A stretch of 41,318 bases of DNA from NCBI GenBank assembly GCA_958451915.1, contig CAUDRX010000004.1, forward strand, positions 1-41,318, written 5' to 3'. Source of the DNA: an uncultured Peptococcaceae bacterium (lineage in GTDB: Bacteria; Bacillota; Peptococcia; Peptococcales; Peptococcaceae). The position numbers and the translations under genes were made by a program. Positions 30,658 through 38,030 of the stretch are shown here, one piece after another (the first letter of the stretch is position 1; each line of letters begins with the position of its first letter). A model generated the notes under the pieces. The model searched no databases. It saw only the letters and a list, made by a program, of their open reading frames with translations, and was not told where the DNA came from.

Positions 30658-32085
30658 TCAGGCATTGATCGAGCGTTCTGTTGTCAGGCTGCCGTCTGGT
30701 GCGCGGAAGGCGGCGTCATCGAGATGGATGATGAAACTGGTGTTGCCGCGAAGCTCTGCTGGCAGCTCGATGCGCAGAACGGTGTAGTGTTCGAAGTTCT
30801 GAGCACGGGCGTGGTAGCTGTATGCTTCGGTGACGTCTTTAACGTCACTCTTCACGTCAAAGGTCAGGACGGTGTCGCTGAGACGGTCGGTAAAGGTGAT
30901 GCTGCCGGTGTTTGGCTCAACACCGTCCACTGGGAAGATGAGGTTGAGACCGTATTCGTCAGGGCTCTGGCTGCCGTAGTAGCTGGTGAAGGCGTCAAGG
31001 GCCTGCGCCTCTGGGTGATTGGTGGCCCAGGCGATGTGATAGTCCCAGACGAAATCGCTGGAGAGATAGAAATGATAGCCATCGCGGTCAATGACGATGT
31101 CACTGCCGTCTGGTGCGGTGAAGGCGGCGCCATTGTAGCCGTAGTTCTTGAGGGTCTCTGTGACGCTGTTGAAGACGGTGAAGAGCCAGTCTTCGACGTC
31201 ATAGACGTGGTATTCCGGCTTCTGTGGTTCCGGTGGTTCGCCGTAGATGCCGCTGTCTTCAGCGAAGGCGACAACGGCGAAATTATCACCGCTGGACCAG
31301 ACTGGTCGTGCCAGTGTGAGGTCCCAGCCGGTCTCTGCAGCGAGTGCAGCGATGACGGCATCAGCAGAATCTTCTTCGATGGTCGCTGTGACTTCGGTGA
31401 GGCTGTCCGGACGACCGATCGAGAGGGTCACATCCTGTGTGCCTTCAGCGAGGAAGCGCTGGAAGATGGCTGCCACCTGTTCGCGGCTGGCGTTGTCCAG
31501 CGGGTTGAGGGTGGTGTGTGAGACGCCCTGGAGCAGGCCTTCAGCATGGGCCCAGCTCACAACCTCAGTGGCCCAGCTGTGGACCATACCGGCATCGGTG
31601 TAGAGGCTGAGGTCGGCGCGGGCGCTCACATCCATGCCTTTCCACTCGGCATAGTTGTAGAGGATGGCGGCGAGCTGCTCGCGGGTGACAGGGTCGTTTG
31701 GTCCGAAGCGTTCAGCGCTGTAGCCGCTGACGATGCCGTTCGCACGGGCCCAGTAGACAGGTGCGCCATACCAGCTGTCGCCAGGGGCATCGGCGTACGG
31801 ATAGCCGAGGTTTTCACCAGAGAGGTCCGGGCTTCCTTCGAGGCGATAGAGGATGGAGACGATCATGGCGCGGCTTGTGGCGAAAGTCGGTTCGAAGGTC
31901 GTTTCTGTCATGCCGGTCATGATGCCCTTTTCATAGGCAGAAGCGATGGCGTCGTAGGACCAGCGGCTTTCTGCCACGTCGCTGTAAGGCAGCGTGGTCG
32001 TTTCTTCTGCGGCCGCAGCGGCGAGGGGCATGCTTGAGAGCAGGAGCGCGCCGATCAATGTGAGGGCAAGGGTGCGTTTTTTCAT
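30658..32085 (-). CDS. SLH-domain surface protein with unknown C-terminal domain
   Basis: The protein is 475 residues from the ATG at 32085 (AAAGGA 9 bp upstream); the ATG three codons earlier abuts that site, and earlier starts fall upstream of the -10. Signal peptide about 1-28 (MKKRTLALTLIGALLLSSMPLAAAAA). Three SLH repeats follow directly (about 37-210), including GIVSGYSAERFGPNDPVTREQLAAILYNY, almost identical to a segment of the large SLH protein at 4972-8208. The remaining 265 residues have no family I recognise, are acidic and aromatic-rich (PEPQKPEYHVYDVEDWLFTVFNSV), and lack cysteines that I can see. Likely a wall-bound S-layer-associated protein. Confidence 0.85.
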   Translation of the reverse strand: MKKRTLALTLIGALLLSSMPLAAAAAEETTTLPYSDVAESRWSYDAIASAYEKGIMTGMTETTFEPTFATSRAMIVSILYRLEGSPDLSGENLGYPYADAPGDSWYGAPVYWARANGIVSGYSAERFGPNDPVTREQLAAILYNYAEWKGMDVSARADLSLYTDAGMVHSWATEVVSWAHAEGLLQGVSHTTLNPLDNASREQVAAIFQRFLAEGTQDVTLSIGRPDSLTEVTATIEEDSADAVIAALAAETGWDLTLARPVWSSGDNFAVVAFAEDSGIYGEPPEPQKPEYHVYDVEDWLFTVFNSVTETLKNYGYNGAAFTAPDGSDIVIDRDGYHFYLSSDFVWDYHIAWATNHPEAQALDAFTSYYGSQSPDEYGLNLIFPVDGVEPNTGSITFTDRLSDTVLTFDVKSDVKDVTEAYSYHARAQNFEHYTVLRIELPAELRGNTSFIIHLDDAAFRAPDGSLTTERSINA

Positions 32086-32133
32086 GATTCTCATTCCTTT
32101 CTTTAGAAAATATGACAATTTATCTATGCTTTT

Positions 32134-32142
32134 ATTATACCA
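32134..32142 (-). promoter_or_regulatory. Extended -10 promoter of the second SLH gene
   Basis: Minus-strand TGG-TATAAT, about 50 bp upstream of the start codon. Confidence 0.6.
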
Positions 32143-32175
32143 AAACAGCAAGAGAAAAGCGAACGGAATCATGCC

Positions 32176-32197
32176 AATCTTAAAAATATTTAATCTT
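32176..32197. promoter_or_regulatory. AATCTT repeats upstream of the second SLH gene
   Basis: AATCTTAAA at 32176-32184 and AATCTT again at 32192-32197. On the minus strand this is TTTAAGATT, the same 9-mer found in the palindrome at 33806-33827. Confidence 0.35.
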
Positions 32198-32222
32198 TTA
32201 TCCGGCGGTTGCTTACGGAGAT

Positions 32223-32251
32223 TTAACACGCGCGTGCTGGCAGAGTATACA
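32223..32251 (+). promoter_or_regulatory. Promoter of the leader ORF-phoH unit
   Basis: TTAACA (32223-32228), 17-bp spacer, TATACA (32246-32251). Expected start near 32258. Confidence 0.7.
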
Positions 32252-32298
32252 AACCTCCTGTAAACTGGAGCTGTAAACAACTCGAAGGAGGAATGGCC

Positions 32299-32358
32299 AT
32301 GTCCCTTGTCGATGTGCAGATTGTGCGAGACGATGGATGGGGCCATTTTTGTTTTTGA
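32299..32358 (+). CDS. 19-codon leader ORF upstream of phoH
   Basis: An ATG with a strong AAGGAGG site 8 bp upstream opens a 19-codon ORF (MSLVDVQIVRDDGWGHFCF, then TGA). It ends 19 bp before the phoH ATG, which has its own AAAGGAG site. AATGGCC (32292-32298) can pair with GGCCATT (32341-32347), which is followed by TTTGTTTTTG, so a terminator-like hairpin spans the ORF. A leader peptide or attenuator is likely. It is not similar to any small protein I know. Confidence 0.5.
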   Translation: MSLVDVQIVRDDGWGHFCF

Positions 32359-32377
32359 TCAAAGGAGACGATCTGCC

Positions 32378-33751
32378 ATGCAAAAGACCTACGTATTGGA
32401 TACGAATGTGCTCATCCAGAGCCCCCGCGCCCTCTTGTCCTTTGAGGACAACCACATCGTGCTGCCGTTGGCGGTCCTGGAAGAGCTGGACGGACTCAAG
32501 GCGAGCGACGGTGAGCGCGGTGCCAATGCCCGTGCCTGCATCCGTTATCTCGAGCGTCTGCGCCTGGCCGGCAGTCTTACAGAAGGGGTGACGCTGGCAG
32601 GCGGCGGCACACTGCGACTGGAGGTCAACTGCGTGGATGTGGCCTTGCCAGAAGGCTTTCCGGATCATAAGAACGACAACCGCATCCTCAGGGTCTGCCT
32701 GGGCATCCGCGCGCACGCTGTGGGCCCGGTGATCCTCGTGACGAAGGACATTGTTGTGCGCATCAAAGCGCAGATGCTTGGCATCGAAGCAGAGGATTAC
32801 ATGACCGAGCAGGCGCCGGAGAGCGATAAGCAGTATACGGGCCGCGCGGAGGTCTATGTCGGGGAGGCACGCTTCGAAGCCTTTCCGGAAACGCCGCTGG
32901 CGCCGGAAGACGTCTACCAGGTCGATGAGAACGGTGCGCGTCTGGCGGTGGAGCTGGTGCGCAACCAATTCCTCATCCTGCGCGCCGATCAGTCCCATGC
33001 CAAGACCCAGCTGGCACGTTTCGACGGCACAGCGATCGTGCCGCTGGCTTTCAAAAAGAAGCATCCTTACGGGGTGACACCGCGCAATGTCGGCCAGACC
33101 TTTCTGCAGGAGGCGCTGATGACAAGTGCTGAGGAAGCGCCGCTGGTCATTGTCAAGGGCATCGCAGGCACCGCCAAGACTTTCTATGCCCTGGCCTGCG
33201 GGCTCTCTGCCATCATGGAGGCAGATGAGCCGCTCTACCGCCGCATCCTCATCAGCCGCCCGAATGTACACTTCGACGATGACATCGGTTTTCTGCCAGG
33301 CGATGAGTCGGAAAAGATCGCCCCGCTCCTGCGCCCGGTCATTGATAACCTGGAGCTTCTCGTCGACCAGAACGAAAAGGAGCGCTTCCGCGATGAGCGC
33401 AGCCTTGCCGGCAAGGTCGATGAACTTTTCGCCCGCGATGTCATCAGCGCTCAGGCGCTCAATTTTATCCGCGGGCGTTCTGTGACGAAGACCTATCTGA
33501 TCATTGACGAAGCCCAGAACCTCACGCCGAAGCAGGCTAAAGGCATCATCACCCGTGCCGGTGCCGGCACCAAGGTGATCCTCCTGGGTGATCCGAACCA
33601 GATCGACCATCCGCTGCTCGATGACCGTACCAACGGTCTCAGCTATGCCGCTGAAAAGATGAAGGACAGCCCGTATTGCTGGCAGGTGACGATGTCGGGC
33701 GAAGAATGTGAGCGTTCCGCACTCGCCAAAGACGCAGTTTGCCGCATGTGA
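32378..33751 (+). CDS. phoH: PIN-PhoH family protein (PIN domain plus PhoH ATPase)
   Basis: The protein is 457 residues from the ATG at 32378; an ORF with an earlier start conflicts with the leader ORF. N-terminal PIN nuclease domain (1-140): YVLDTNVLIQSP near the start with Asp at the metal site, VLEELDGLK, KNDNRIL and LVTKDIVVRIKA, giving the expected set of acidic residues. C-terminal PhoH ATPase (about 205-450): GIAGTAKTFYALA (Walker A), IIDEAQNLTPKQ (Walker B), ILLGDPNQIDHP. Members of this group are RNA-processing or RNA-quality-control ATPases that cut with the PIN domain. The name recalls the Pho regulon, but regulation here needs testing. Confidence 0.92.
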   Translation: MQKTYVLDTNVLIQSPRALLSFEDNHIVLPLAVLEELDGLKASDGERGANARACIRYLERLRLAGSLTEGVTLAGGGTLRLEVNCVDVALPEGFPDHKNDNRILRVCLGIRAHAVGPVILVTKDIVVRIKAQMLGIEAEDYMTEQAPESDKQYTGRAEVYVGEARFEAFPETPLAPEDVYQVDENGARLAVELVRNQFLILRADQSHAKTQLARFDGTAIVPLAFKKKHPYGVTPRNVGQTFLQEALMTSAEEAPLVIVKGIAGTAKTFYALACGLSAIMEADEPLYRRILISRPNVHFDDDIGFLPGDESEKIAPLLRPVIDNLELLVDQNEKERFRDERSLAGKVDELFARDVISAQALNFIRGRSVTKTYLIIDEAQNLTPKQAKGIITRAGAGTKVILLGDPNQIDHPLLDDRTNGLSYAAEKMKDSPYCWQVTMSGEECERSALAKDAVCRM

Positions 33752-33768
33752 GCTGAGAAGGGACGAAG

Positions 33769-33795
33769 ACGCCGGGAAAGCCCCGGCGTTTTTTT
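33769..33795 (+). terminator. Terminator of phoH
   Basis: Stem ACGCCGGG / CCCGGCGT followed by seven T. Confidence 0.88.
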
Positions 33796-33805
33796 GTATG
33801 TGGGA

Positions 33806-33846
33806 AATCTTAAAGTTTTTTAAGATTGTAGCAATATCTTCAAGAT
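33806..33846. promoter_or_regulatory. Operator-like palindromes upstream of the adhesin promoter
   Basis: AATCTTAAA-gttt-TTTAAGATT (33806-33827), perfect 9-bp arms, and ATCTT-c-AAGAT (33836-33846), both just before the -35 at 33850. The TTTAAGATT unit recurs upstream of the second SLH gene. Confidence 0.45.
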
Positions 33847-33849
33847 TGA

Positions 33850-33878
33850 TTGCCTGTCAAGGGGAAATCGGGTATAAT
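33850..33878 (+). promoter_or_regulatory. Promoter of the adhesin-sortase unit
   Basis: TTGCCT (33850-33855), 17-bp spacer, TATAAT (33873-33878). Confidence 0.7.
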
Positions 33879-33942
33879 GTAAGTGATAAATAACTGTTTC
33901 GATAGACAAACGTACTGATTTTTCTCAAAGGAGATGAACACC

Positions 33943-35826
33943 ATGAAAAGGAAATGTATCGCGCTGCTGACGCTCCTCGTGTTCGCCTTCGGCGTGATCG
34001 CGCCGGGCGCCTCTGCATTGGCAGCGGCAGTGAGTGACGGCAAGGCCTATACTGCCTATGATAACACCCCGGATCTGAAAACGGCTGCTGGTCGTGTCAG
34101 CGGTATGACAGAACTGCGCGTACAGGACGGCTCTGATGCCGGTGTGCTCGCTTACTCACTGAACATGACCCGTGAAAGACCGGCCGCTCTGACCGATGCG
34201 TCCAAAGGCACGAGCCCTTACAAGCGCCTGACTGCCACGGCCAACACCGATTGGGCGGCGCTCGTGGACAAGGCGCAGAACAGCGGCACCATCAGGCAGG
34301 ATGTGCTCAACGTCATCTACAACGGCTATCCATATCTGGAAGGCAGCTGGAAAGGCGTGCAGGGGGATGTCGCTGGCATTGGCGCTGCAAGCGGTCTCAC
34401 TGCTGCCAAGCTCGAGCCGCTCTACGCGATGGCAGCCACCCAGCAGGCCATCTGGTATTACACCGATAACCAGCCGGTGAGCGGAAACCTGGCAAAGCAG
34501 GTCAACGAGCTGATCGCTGTTGCCAAGCAGAACCCAGCGCCAGCCAATTTTGCCCTCGACCTCTATGATGCCAGCGGTGTAAAGACGGCCGATGGCAAGA
34601 AAGCCCAGAACCTTGTCGCAGTATCGGCTGCTCAGAAGAAGGCTGTCAGCGTGAAGGTCAATCACCGTTGGGTTGATGAAAAGGGCGACCCCCTGACCGG
34701 CATGACCACGCCAGCGGTGACCATCGGCGTTTATGCCAAAGATGCCACGACACCGATCGCGTCCTTTAACCTCAACGATGCTACCCAGACCCTGGCGTTC
34801 AATCTTTTTGATGATGACCAGGTCTATACCCTGAAAGCCAGCCTCAGCGGCACCACCGAAGGCTTTGAGCCGGCCGGTGATGTGACCGTGGACCTGCGCG
34901 GCGATCAGGGCAGCGTGCTCAGCTTTGATATGGTCTCGAGCCATAAGGATGCGACCGCCGTTGTCGATCCAAAACCGGCCAGCGTGCCGCTGAGTGCGGA
35001 AGTGGCGCTGGATGGCAAGACGCCAGGCAACGGCAGTGTGACGCTGGAGCTCAAGGACGAAGCTGGCAACATCCTGCAGGCCAAGACCAACGTCTCCGGG
35101 ACCGTCACCTTTGACCCGCTGACCCTTGAAAAAGAAGGCAGCTATGCCTACACCCTCAGCATGAAACCGGGCAGTGACAGCAAGATCGCCTATGACGCTG
35201 CCGTTTACAAGGTGCGTGTCACCGTTGACCGTGACGAGAACGGCGACCTGCGCGGCAGTGTCGCTTATGAGAAAAACGGCGCTGTCTATACCGGCCTGCC
35301 GGCTTTTGCGAACAAGACCGTCAACATCACTGAGCCAACTGTCGATGGCGGGAAGAAGATCTCCGTCACCGTCAACAAGACCTGGAAGAACGACAAGTCC
35401 TCCAGCCGTCCAAGCTCCGTCAAGATGCAGCTCTACCGCGACGGCAAGGCTTACGGCAGTACCGTCACGCTGAACAGCGGCAACGGCTGGAAATATACCT
35501 GGAGCAATCTCGATGACAGTTATAAATGGACCGTCGATGAGCCGAACGTGCCGAGCGGTTACACCAAGTCCACCAAGCACAGCGGCAACACCTGGACCAT
35601 CACCAATACGAAGAAATCCACTTCTACGAGCACGACCAGCACCAAGGTGACAAAGCCAAAGGCGACGAGTACAGACAAGGACAACGATAAGAAAGATCGC
35701 AGCACACCGGAGACGGGGGATGAGTCCCATCTCAATCTCTGGACCACGATCGCGATCTTCTCTCTCAGCGGCATGCTGGTGATCGGATTGATCGCTTTCT
35801 TTAACAGACGCCGTTACGACGAATGA
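33943..35826 (+). CDS. Sortase-anchored adhesin with thioester-like and Cna-B-like domains
   Basis: The protein is 627 residues from the ATG at 33943 (AAAGGAG, 9 bp spacing). Order: signal peptide (about 1-30); a thioester-domain-like region (about 50-200) with LAYSLNMTRERP and ATQQAIWYYTDNQ (Thr166-Gln167), the Gln motif of surface thioester domains; a Cna-B-like domain (about 225-340); an isopeptide-type pilin domain (about 345-465, SAEVALDGKTPGN); a second Cna-B domain (about 470-560, KKISVTVNKTWKND, YKWTVDEPNVPSGYT); a Thr/Ser/Lys-rich stalk; a sorting signal TPETG (588-592), membrane helix and RRR tail. The cysteine that would form the thioester is Ser72 here, and I see no cysteine in the mature protein. 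Followed by a class B sortase. A host- or surface-binding adhesin is inferred. Confidence 0.85.
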   Translation: MKRKCIALLTLLVFAFGVIAPGASALAAAVSDGKAYTAYDNTPDLKTAAGRVSGMTELRVQDGSDAGVLAYSLNMTRERPAALTDASKGTSPYKRLTATANTDWAALVDKAQNSGTIRQDVLNVIYNGYPYLEGSWKGVQGDVAGIGAASGLTAAKLEPLYAMAATQQAIWYYTDNQPVSGNLAKQVNELIAVAKQNPAPANFALDLYDASGVKTADGKKAQNLVAVSAAQKKAVSVKVNHRWVDEKGDPLTGMTTPAVTIGVYAKDATTPIASFNLNDATQTLAFNLFDDDQVYTLKASLSGTTEGFEPAGDVTVDLRGDQGSVLSFDMVSSHKDATAVVDPKPASVPLSAEVALDGKTPGNGSVTLELKDEAGNILQAKTNVSGTVTFDPLTLEKEGSYAYTLSMKPGSDSKIAYDAAVYKVRVTVDRDENGDLRGSVAYEKNGAVYTGLPAFANKTVNITEPTVDGGKKISVTVNKTWKNDKSSSRPSSVKMQLYRDGKAYGSTVTLNSGNGWKYTWSNLDDSYKWTVDEPNVPSGYTKSTKHSGNTWTITNTKKSTSTSTTSTKVTKPKATSTDKDNDKKDRSTPETGDESHLNLWTTIAIFSLSGMLVIGLIAFFNRRRYDE

Positions 35827-35845
35827 TTCTGATGAACGATAACAA

Positions 35846-35879
35846 ACGGTGGCTGCGCGCGGCAGCCACCGTCTTCTTT
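35846..35879 (+). terminator. Hairpin between adhesin and sortase genes
   Basis: An 11-bp stem (ACGGTGGCTGC / GCAGCCACCGT) followed by CTTCTTTA, a broken T-run, so a partial terminator that lets some transcription reach the sortase. Confidence 0.55.
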
Positions 35880-35899
35880 ATCCAGGAAAGGAGGCGCCC

Positions 35900-36688
35900 A
35901 TGAGCCCCAAAAAACGCCGGCGCGGCAGCCGGCTGCTGAAGGTTTTCTTTGTCCTCTTTGCCTGCCTCTTCATTGTCTCGGCGGGGATGGCCGGCTACAC
36001 CCTCTATCAGAACAAGCAGGCTGCTGATGCATTCGCGGCGCTCAGGGCCCAGGCGGAAGCGGAACGTCAGGCCGCGGCACAGGCTGCCGCTGATGCGGAG
36101 GCAGCACGCCAGGCGTTGGCGGCAAGCTATGAGACGATGCACAGCCAGAACAGTGATTACGCCGGCTGGCTCGTCGTTGGCGGCACGCAGATCGATTATC
36201 CGGTGATGTGGACGCCGGACGCGCCAAACTACTACCTGCGTCGGGCCTTTGACCAGAGCGATTCCGCCAGCGGGACCCCTTTCATTGGGGAGGGGTCTGA
36301 CATCGACAGCGATTGCCTGCTCATCTATGGCCACGAGATGCAGGATGGTGCCATGTTCGGTGAGCTTGACCGCTACGCCGACGCTGCCTTTGCGGCGCAG
36401 AAACTGCCGATTACGATCTATACCCGCACCGAGGCACGCACCTACGAAGTCTTTGCGGCGCTGCAGACGCGCATCCTGCAGCCTGGGGAAACAGGTTACC
36501 GCTATCAGAATGCCGCCGGACCGCTGGATCAGGCGGGGTTTGATGCGCTCGTCAGCTGGCTCAGGGACAATGCCCTCTATGACAGCGGCGTCGTCCCTTC
36601 CTACGGTCAGCAGATCCTTCTGCTCTCGACCTGCAGCTACCATACGGAGAATGGCCGTTTTCTCGTGGCTGCCCGCCGCATCTCCTGA
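35900..36688 (+). CDS. srtB: Class B sortase
   Basis: The protein is 262 residues from the ATG at 35900 (AAAGGAGG upstream). A basic N-terminus and membrane helix (about 12-38) lead to an Ala/Glu/Gln-rich coil (about 42-80) and the catalytic domain: YAGWLVVGGTQIDYPVMWTPD, LIYGHEMQDGAMFGELDRY (His145), ILLLSTCSYHTENGRFLVAARR (Cys245, Arg253), the transpeptidase triad. These motifs and the long first part fit class B sortases. It most likely anchors the adjacent adhesin through TPETG, a variant of the (S/P)PXTG and NPQTN motifs that class B sortases use. One substrate-one sortase arrangement. Confidence 0.93.
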   Translation: MSPKKRRRGSRLLKVFFVLFACLFIVSAGMAGYTLYQNKQAADAFAALRAQAEAERQAAAQAAADAEAARQALAASYETMHSQNSDYAGWLVVGGTQIDYPVMWTPDAPNYYLRRAFDQSDSASGTPFIGEGSDIDSDCLLIYGHEMQDGAMFGELDRYADAAFAAQKLPITIYTRTEARTYEVFAALQTRILQPGETGYRYQNAAGPLDQAGFDALVSWLRDNALYDSGVVPSYGQQILLLSTCSYHTENGRFLVAARRIS

Positions 36689-36692
36689 ACGT

Positions 36693-36755
36693 AAAAAAAA
36701 AGACGCCCGCCGGGCCTTTCGCAGGAAATTTTCTGCGAGGTCCGGCGGGCGCTTT
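36693..36755 (-). terminator. Long hairpin between sortase and ApbE-like genes
   Basis: About a 20-bp imperfect stem (GCCCGCCGG / CCGGCGGGC at its base) and nine T on the minus strand; it ends the first ApbE-like gene and also lies behind the sortase gene. Confidence 0.82.
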
Positions 36756-36768
36756 CGTTTGCCAAAGT

Positions 36769-37911
36769 TCAGGCGGCGTCAGCGGCGATGCGGGTCGGCC
36801 GTTCGCTGCTGGCGTTGGTGAGCGGGCCGCCGTTGTCGTCAACGAGGGCGAAGCGGGCCGCGTCAATGCCTTCGGTGATGGCGGCGCGTGGATGGTCTCT
36901 GGTGGTGCTGCCGGTGAGACCGCCACTCATGAAGATCGCTTCAAAATCGTCTGTATGGGCGCGCCAGTAATCGGTGGCGGCAGATTCGCCCATGATGAGC
37001 AGGGCTTCAGAGAGTGCCGCTGCCTCAAAGGCGCTGTCACAGACGACGCTCACTGATCCCAGCCCGTCAGACACCGGCTGGCCGGTCTCTGGATCGAGGA
37101 AGCTGTGAGCGGTGCTGCCGCCGGCTTCGAAGGCGGTCTGATAGCCGCCGGCAGTGGCGACCGCTTCGTTATAGGCGAGGAAGCTGGCGCGGGAAAGGCT
37201 GCTGTCTGCCGGATCGGCAAGAAAGAGGTTCCAGGGCGCGCTGTCAGGACTGCTGGAGAACGTGTTGACGAGGATGGCGTTGTCGTAGGAGGTCGTGCCG
37301 GCGTTCTCGTCGACAGCACCGCCAAAGGCGATGAGGCCGCGTTCGAGGTCGTGCGCTTCAAAGATCTCGATGACGCGGTCAGCGATGTAGCCCTGGGCAG
37401 GTCGGCTGACGTCGATCGTGACCGCTGCCGGCAGGGCGATCGAATCACCGTCGATCCAGATGCGGTTGTCATTGACGAGAGACAGGCATTGTGCCAGCTC
37501 GTCTTCCGTCGGCGTGCGGCCTTCACTGGCAGCGTTTTGCCAGACGGCGCGCAGTGGGGCGATGGTGCTCGCGAAGCGGCCCTCGGTAGCGGCTGAGAGC
37601 GTCTTCACCTGGGTGAGCAGGCGCACGGTGTCATCTTCAGCGGTGATCTGTCGTTTGGCGTTGAGGCGGGCGATGTCACTTTCTTCTGTGTGCGCGTCAA
37701 AGAGGGCAGCAAGGCGTTCGACTTCTGCACGTGCGTCTTTGATGGCAGACTGGCGTTTGGCGCGTTCGCCCTGTGCTTCCAGGTGGACGGTGGTGCCCAT
37801 GGCCTGAAAGCTCTCAACAGCGATCGGAGAGTCATCGTTTGCGGTGCCGCTGCAGCCTGTAAGGGCCAGCAGGGCAGTAAGGAGAAGTGCGGCAAAGGAG
37901 AGGGGCTTCAT
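36769..37911 (-). CDS. ApbE-like lipoprotein, degenerate metal site (copy 1)
   Basis: The protein is 380 residues from the ATG at 37911 (AAAGGA upstream); a GTG three codons earlier overlaps that site. Lipoprotein signal with lipobox LTGC (Cys20). ApbE features: AMGTTVHLEA (about 37-46), AQGYIADRV (172-180), GLIAFGG, and HSFLDPETG (269-277). ApbE enzymes attach FMN to target proteins with Mg2+. The usual ADALSTAL motif is AAALSEAL (297-304): the Asp and Thr that help bind Mg2+ are Ala and Glu. The AKGY Lys is Gln. It may have weak or altered activity. Paralogue of the next gene, with a matching promoter. Confidence 0.85.
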   Translation of the reverse strand: MKPLSFAALLLTALLALTGCSGTANDDSPIAVESFQAMGTTVHLEAQGERAKRQSAIKDARAEVERLAALFDAHTEESDIARLNAKRQITAEDDTVRLLTQVKTLSAATEGRFASTIAPLRAVWQNAASEGRTPTEDELAQCLSLVNDNRIWIDGDSIALPAAVTIDVSRPAQGYIADRVIEIFEAHDLERGLIAFGGAVDENAGTTSYDNAILVNTFSSSPDSAPWNLFLADPADSSLSRASFLAYNEAVATAGGYQTAFEAGGSTAHSFLDPETGQPVSDGLGSVSVVCDSAFEAAALSEALLIMGESAATDYWRAHTDDFEAIFMSGGLTGSTTRDHPRAAITEGIDAARFALVDDNGGPLTNASSERPTRIAADAA

Positions 37912-37938
37912 AAGCGTCACATCCTTTCTTATAGGCTA

Positions 37939-37967
37939 AATGTATCAAGGAAGGGATGTACTGTCAA
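37939..37967 (-). promoter_or_regulatory. Promoter of ApbE-like copy 1
   Basis: Minus-strand TTGACA (37962-37967), 17-bp spacer, TACATT (37939-37944), within GATACATTTA. The same -35, spacer and -10 occur at 39201-39229. Confidence 0.75.
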
Positions 37968-37998
37968 GAATAACGCGCCTGTCATTGGCGAAGGACAA

Positions 37999-38024
37999 CA
38001 AAAAACTGCCGCACAGGCGGCAGT
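37999..38024 (-). terminator. Terminator of ApbE-like copy 2
   Basis: Stem ACTGCCGC / GCGGCAGT with a run of T on the minus strand. Confidence 0.82.
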
Positions 38025-38030
38025 TCAGGT

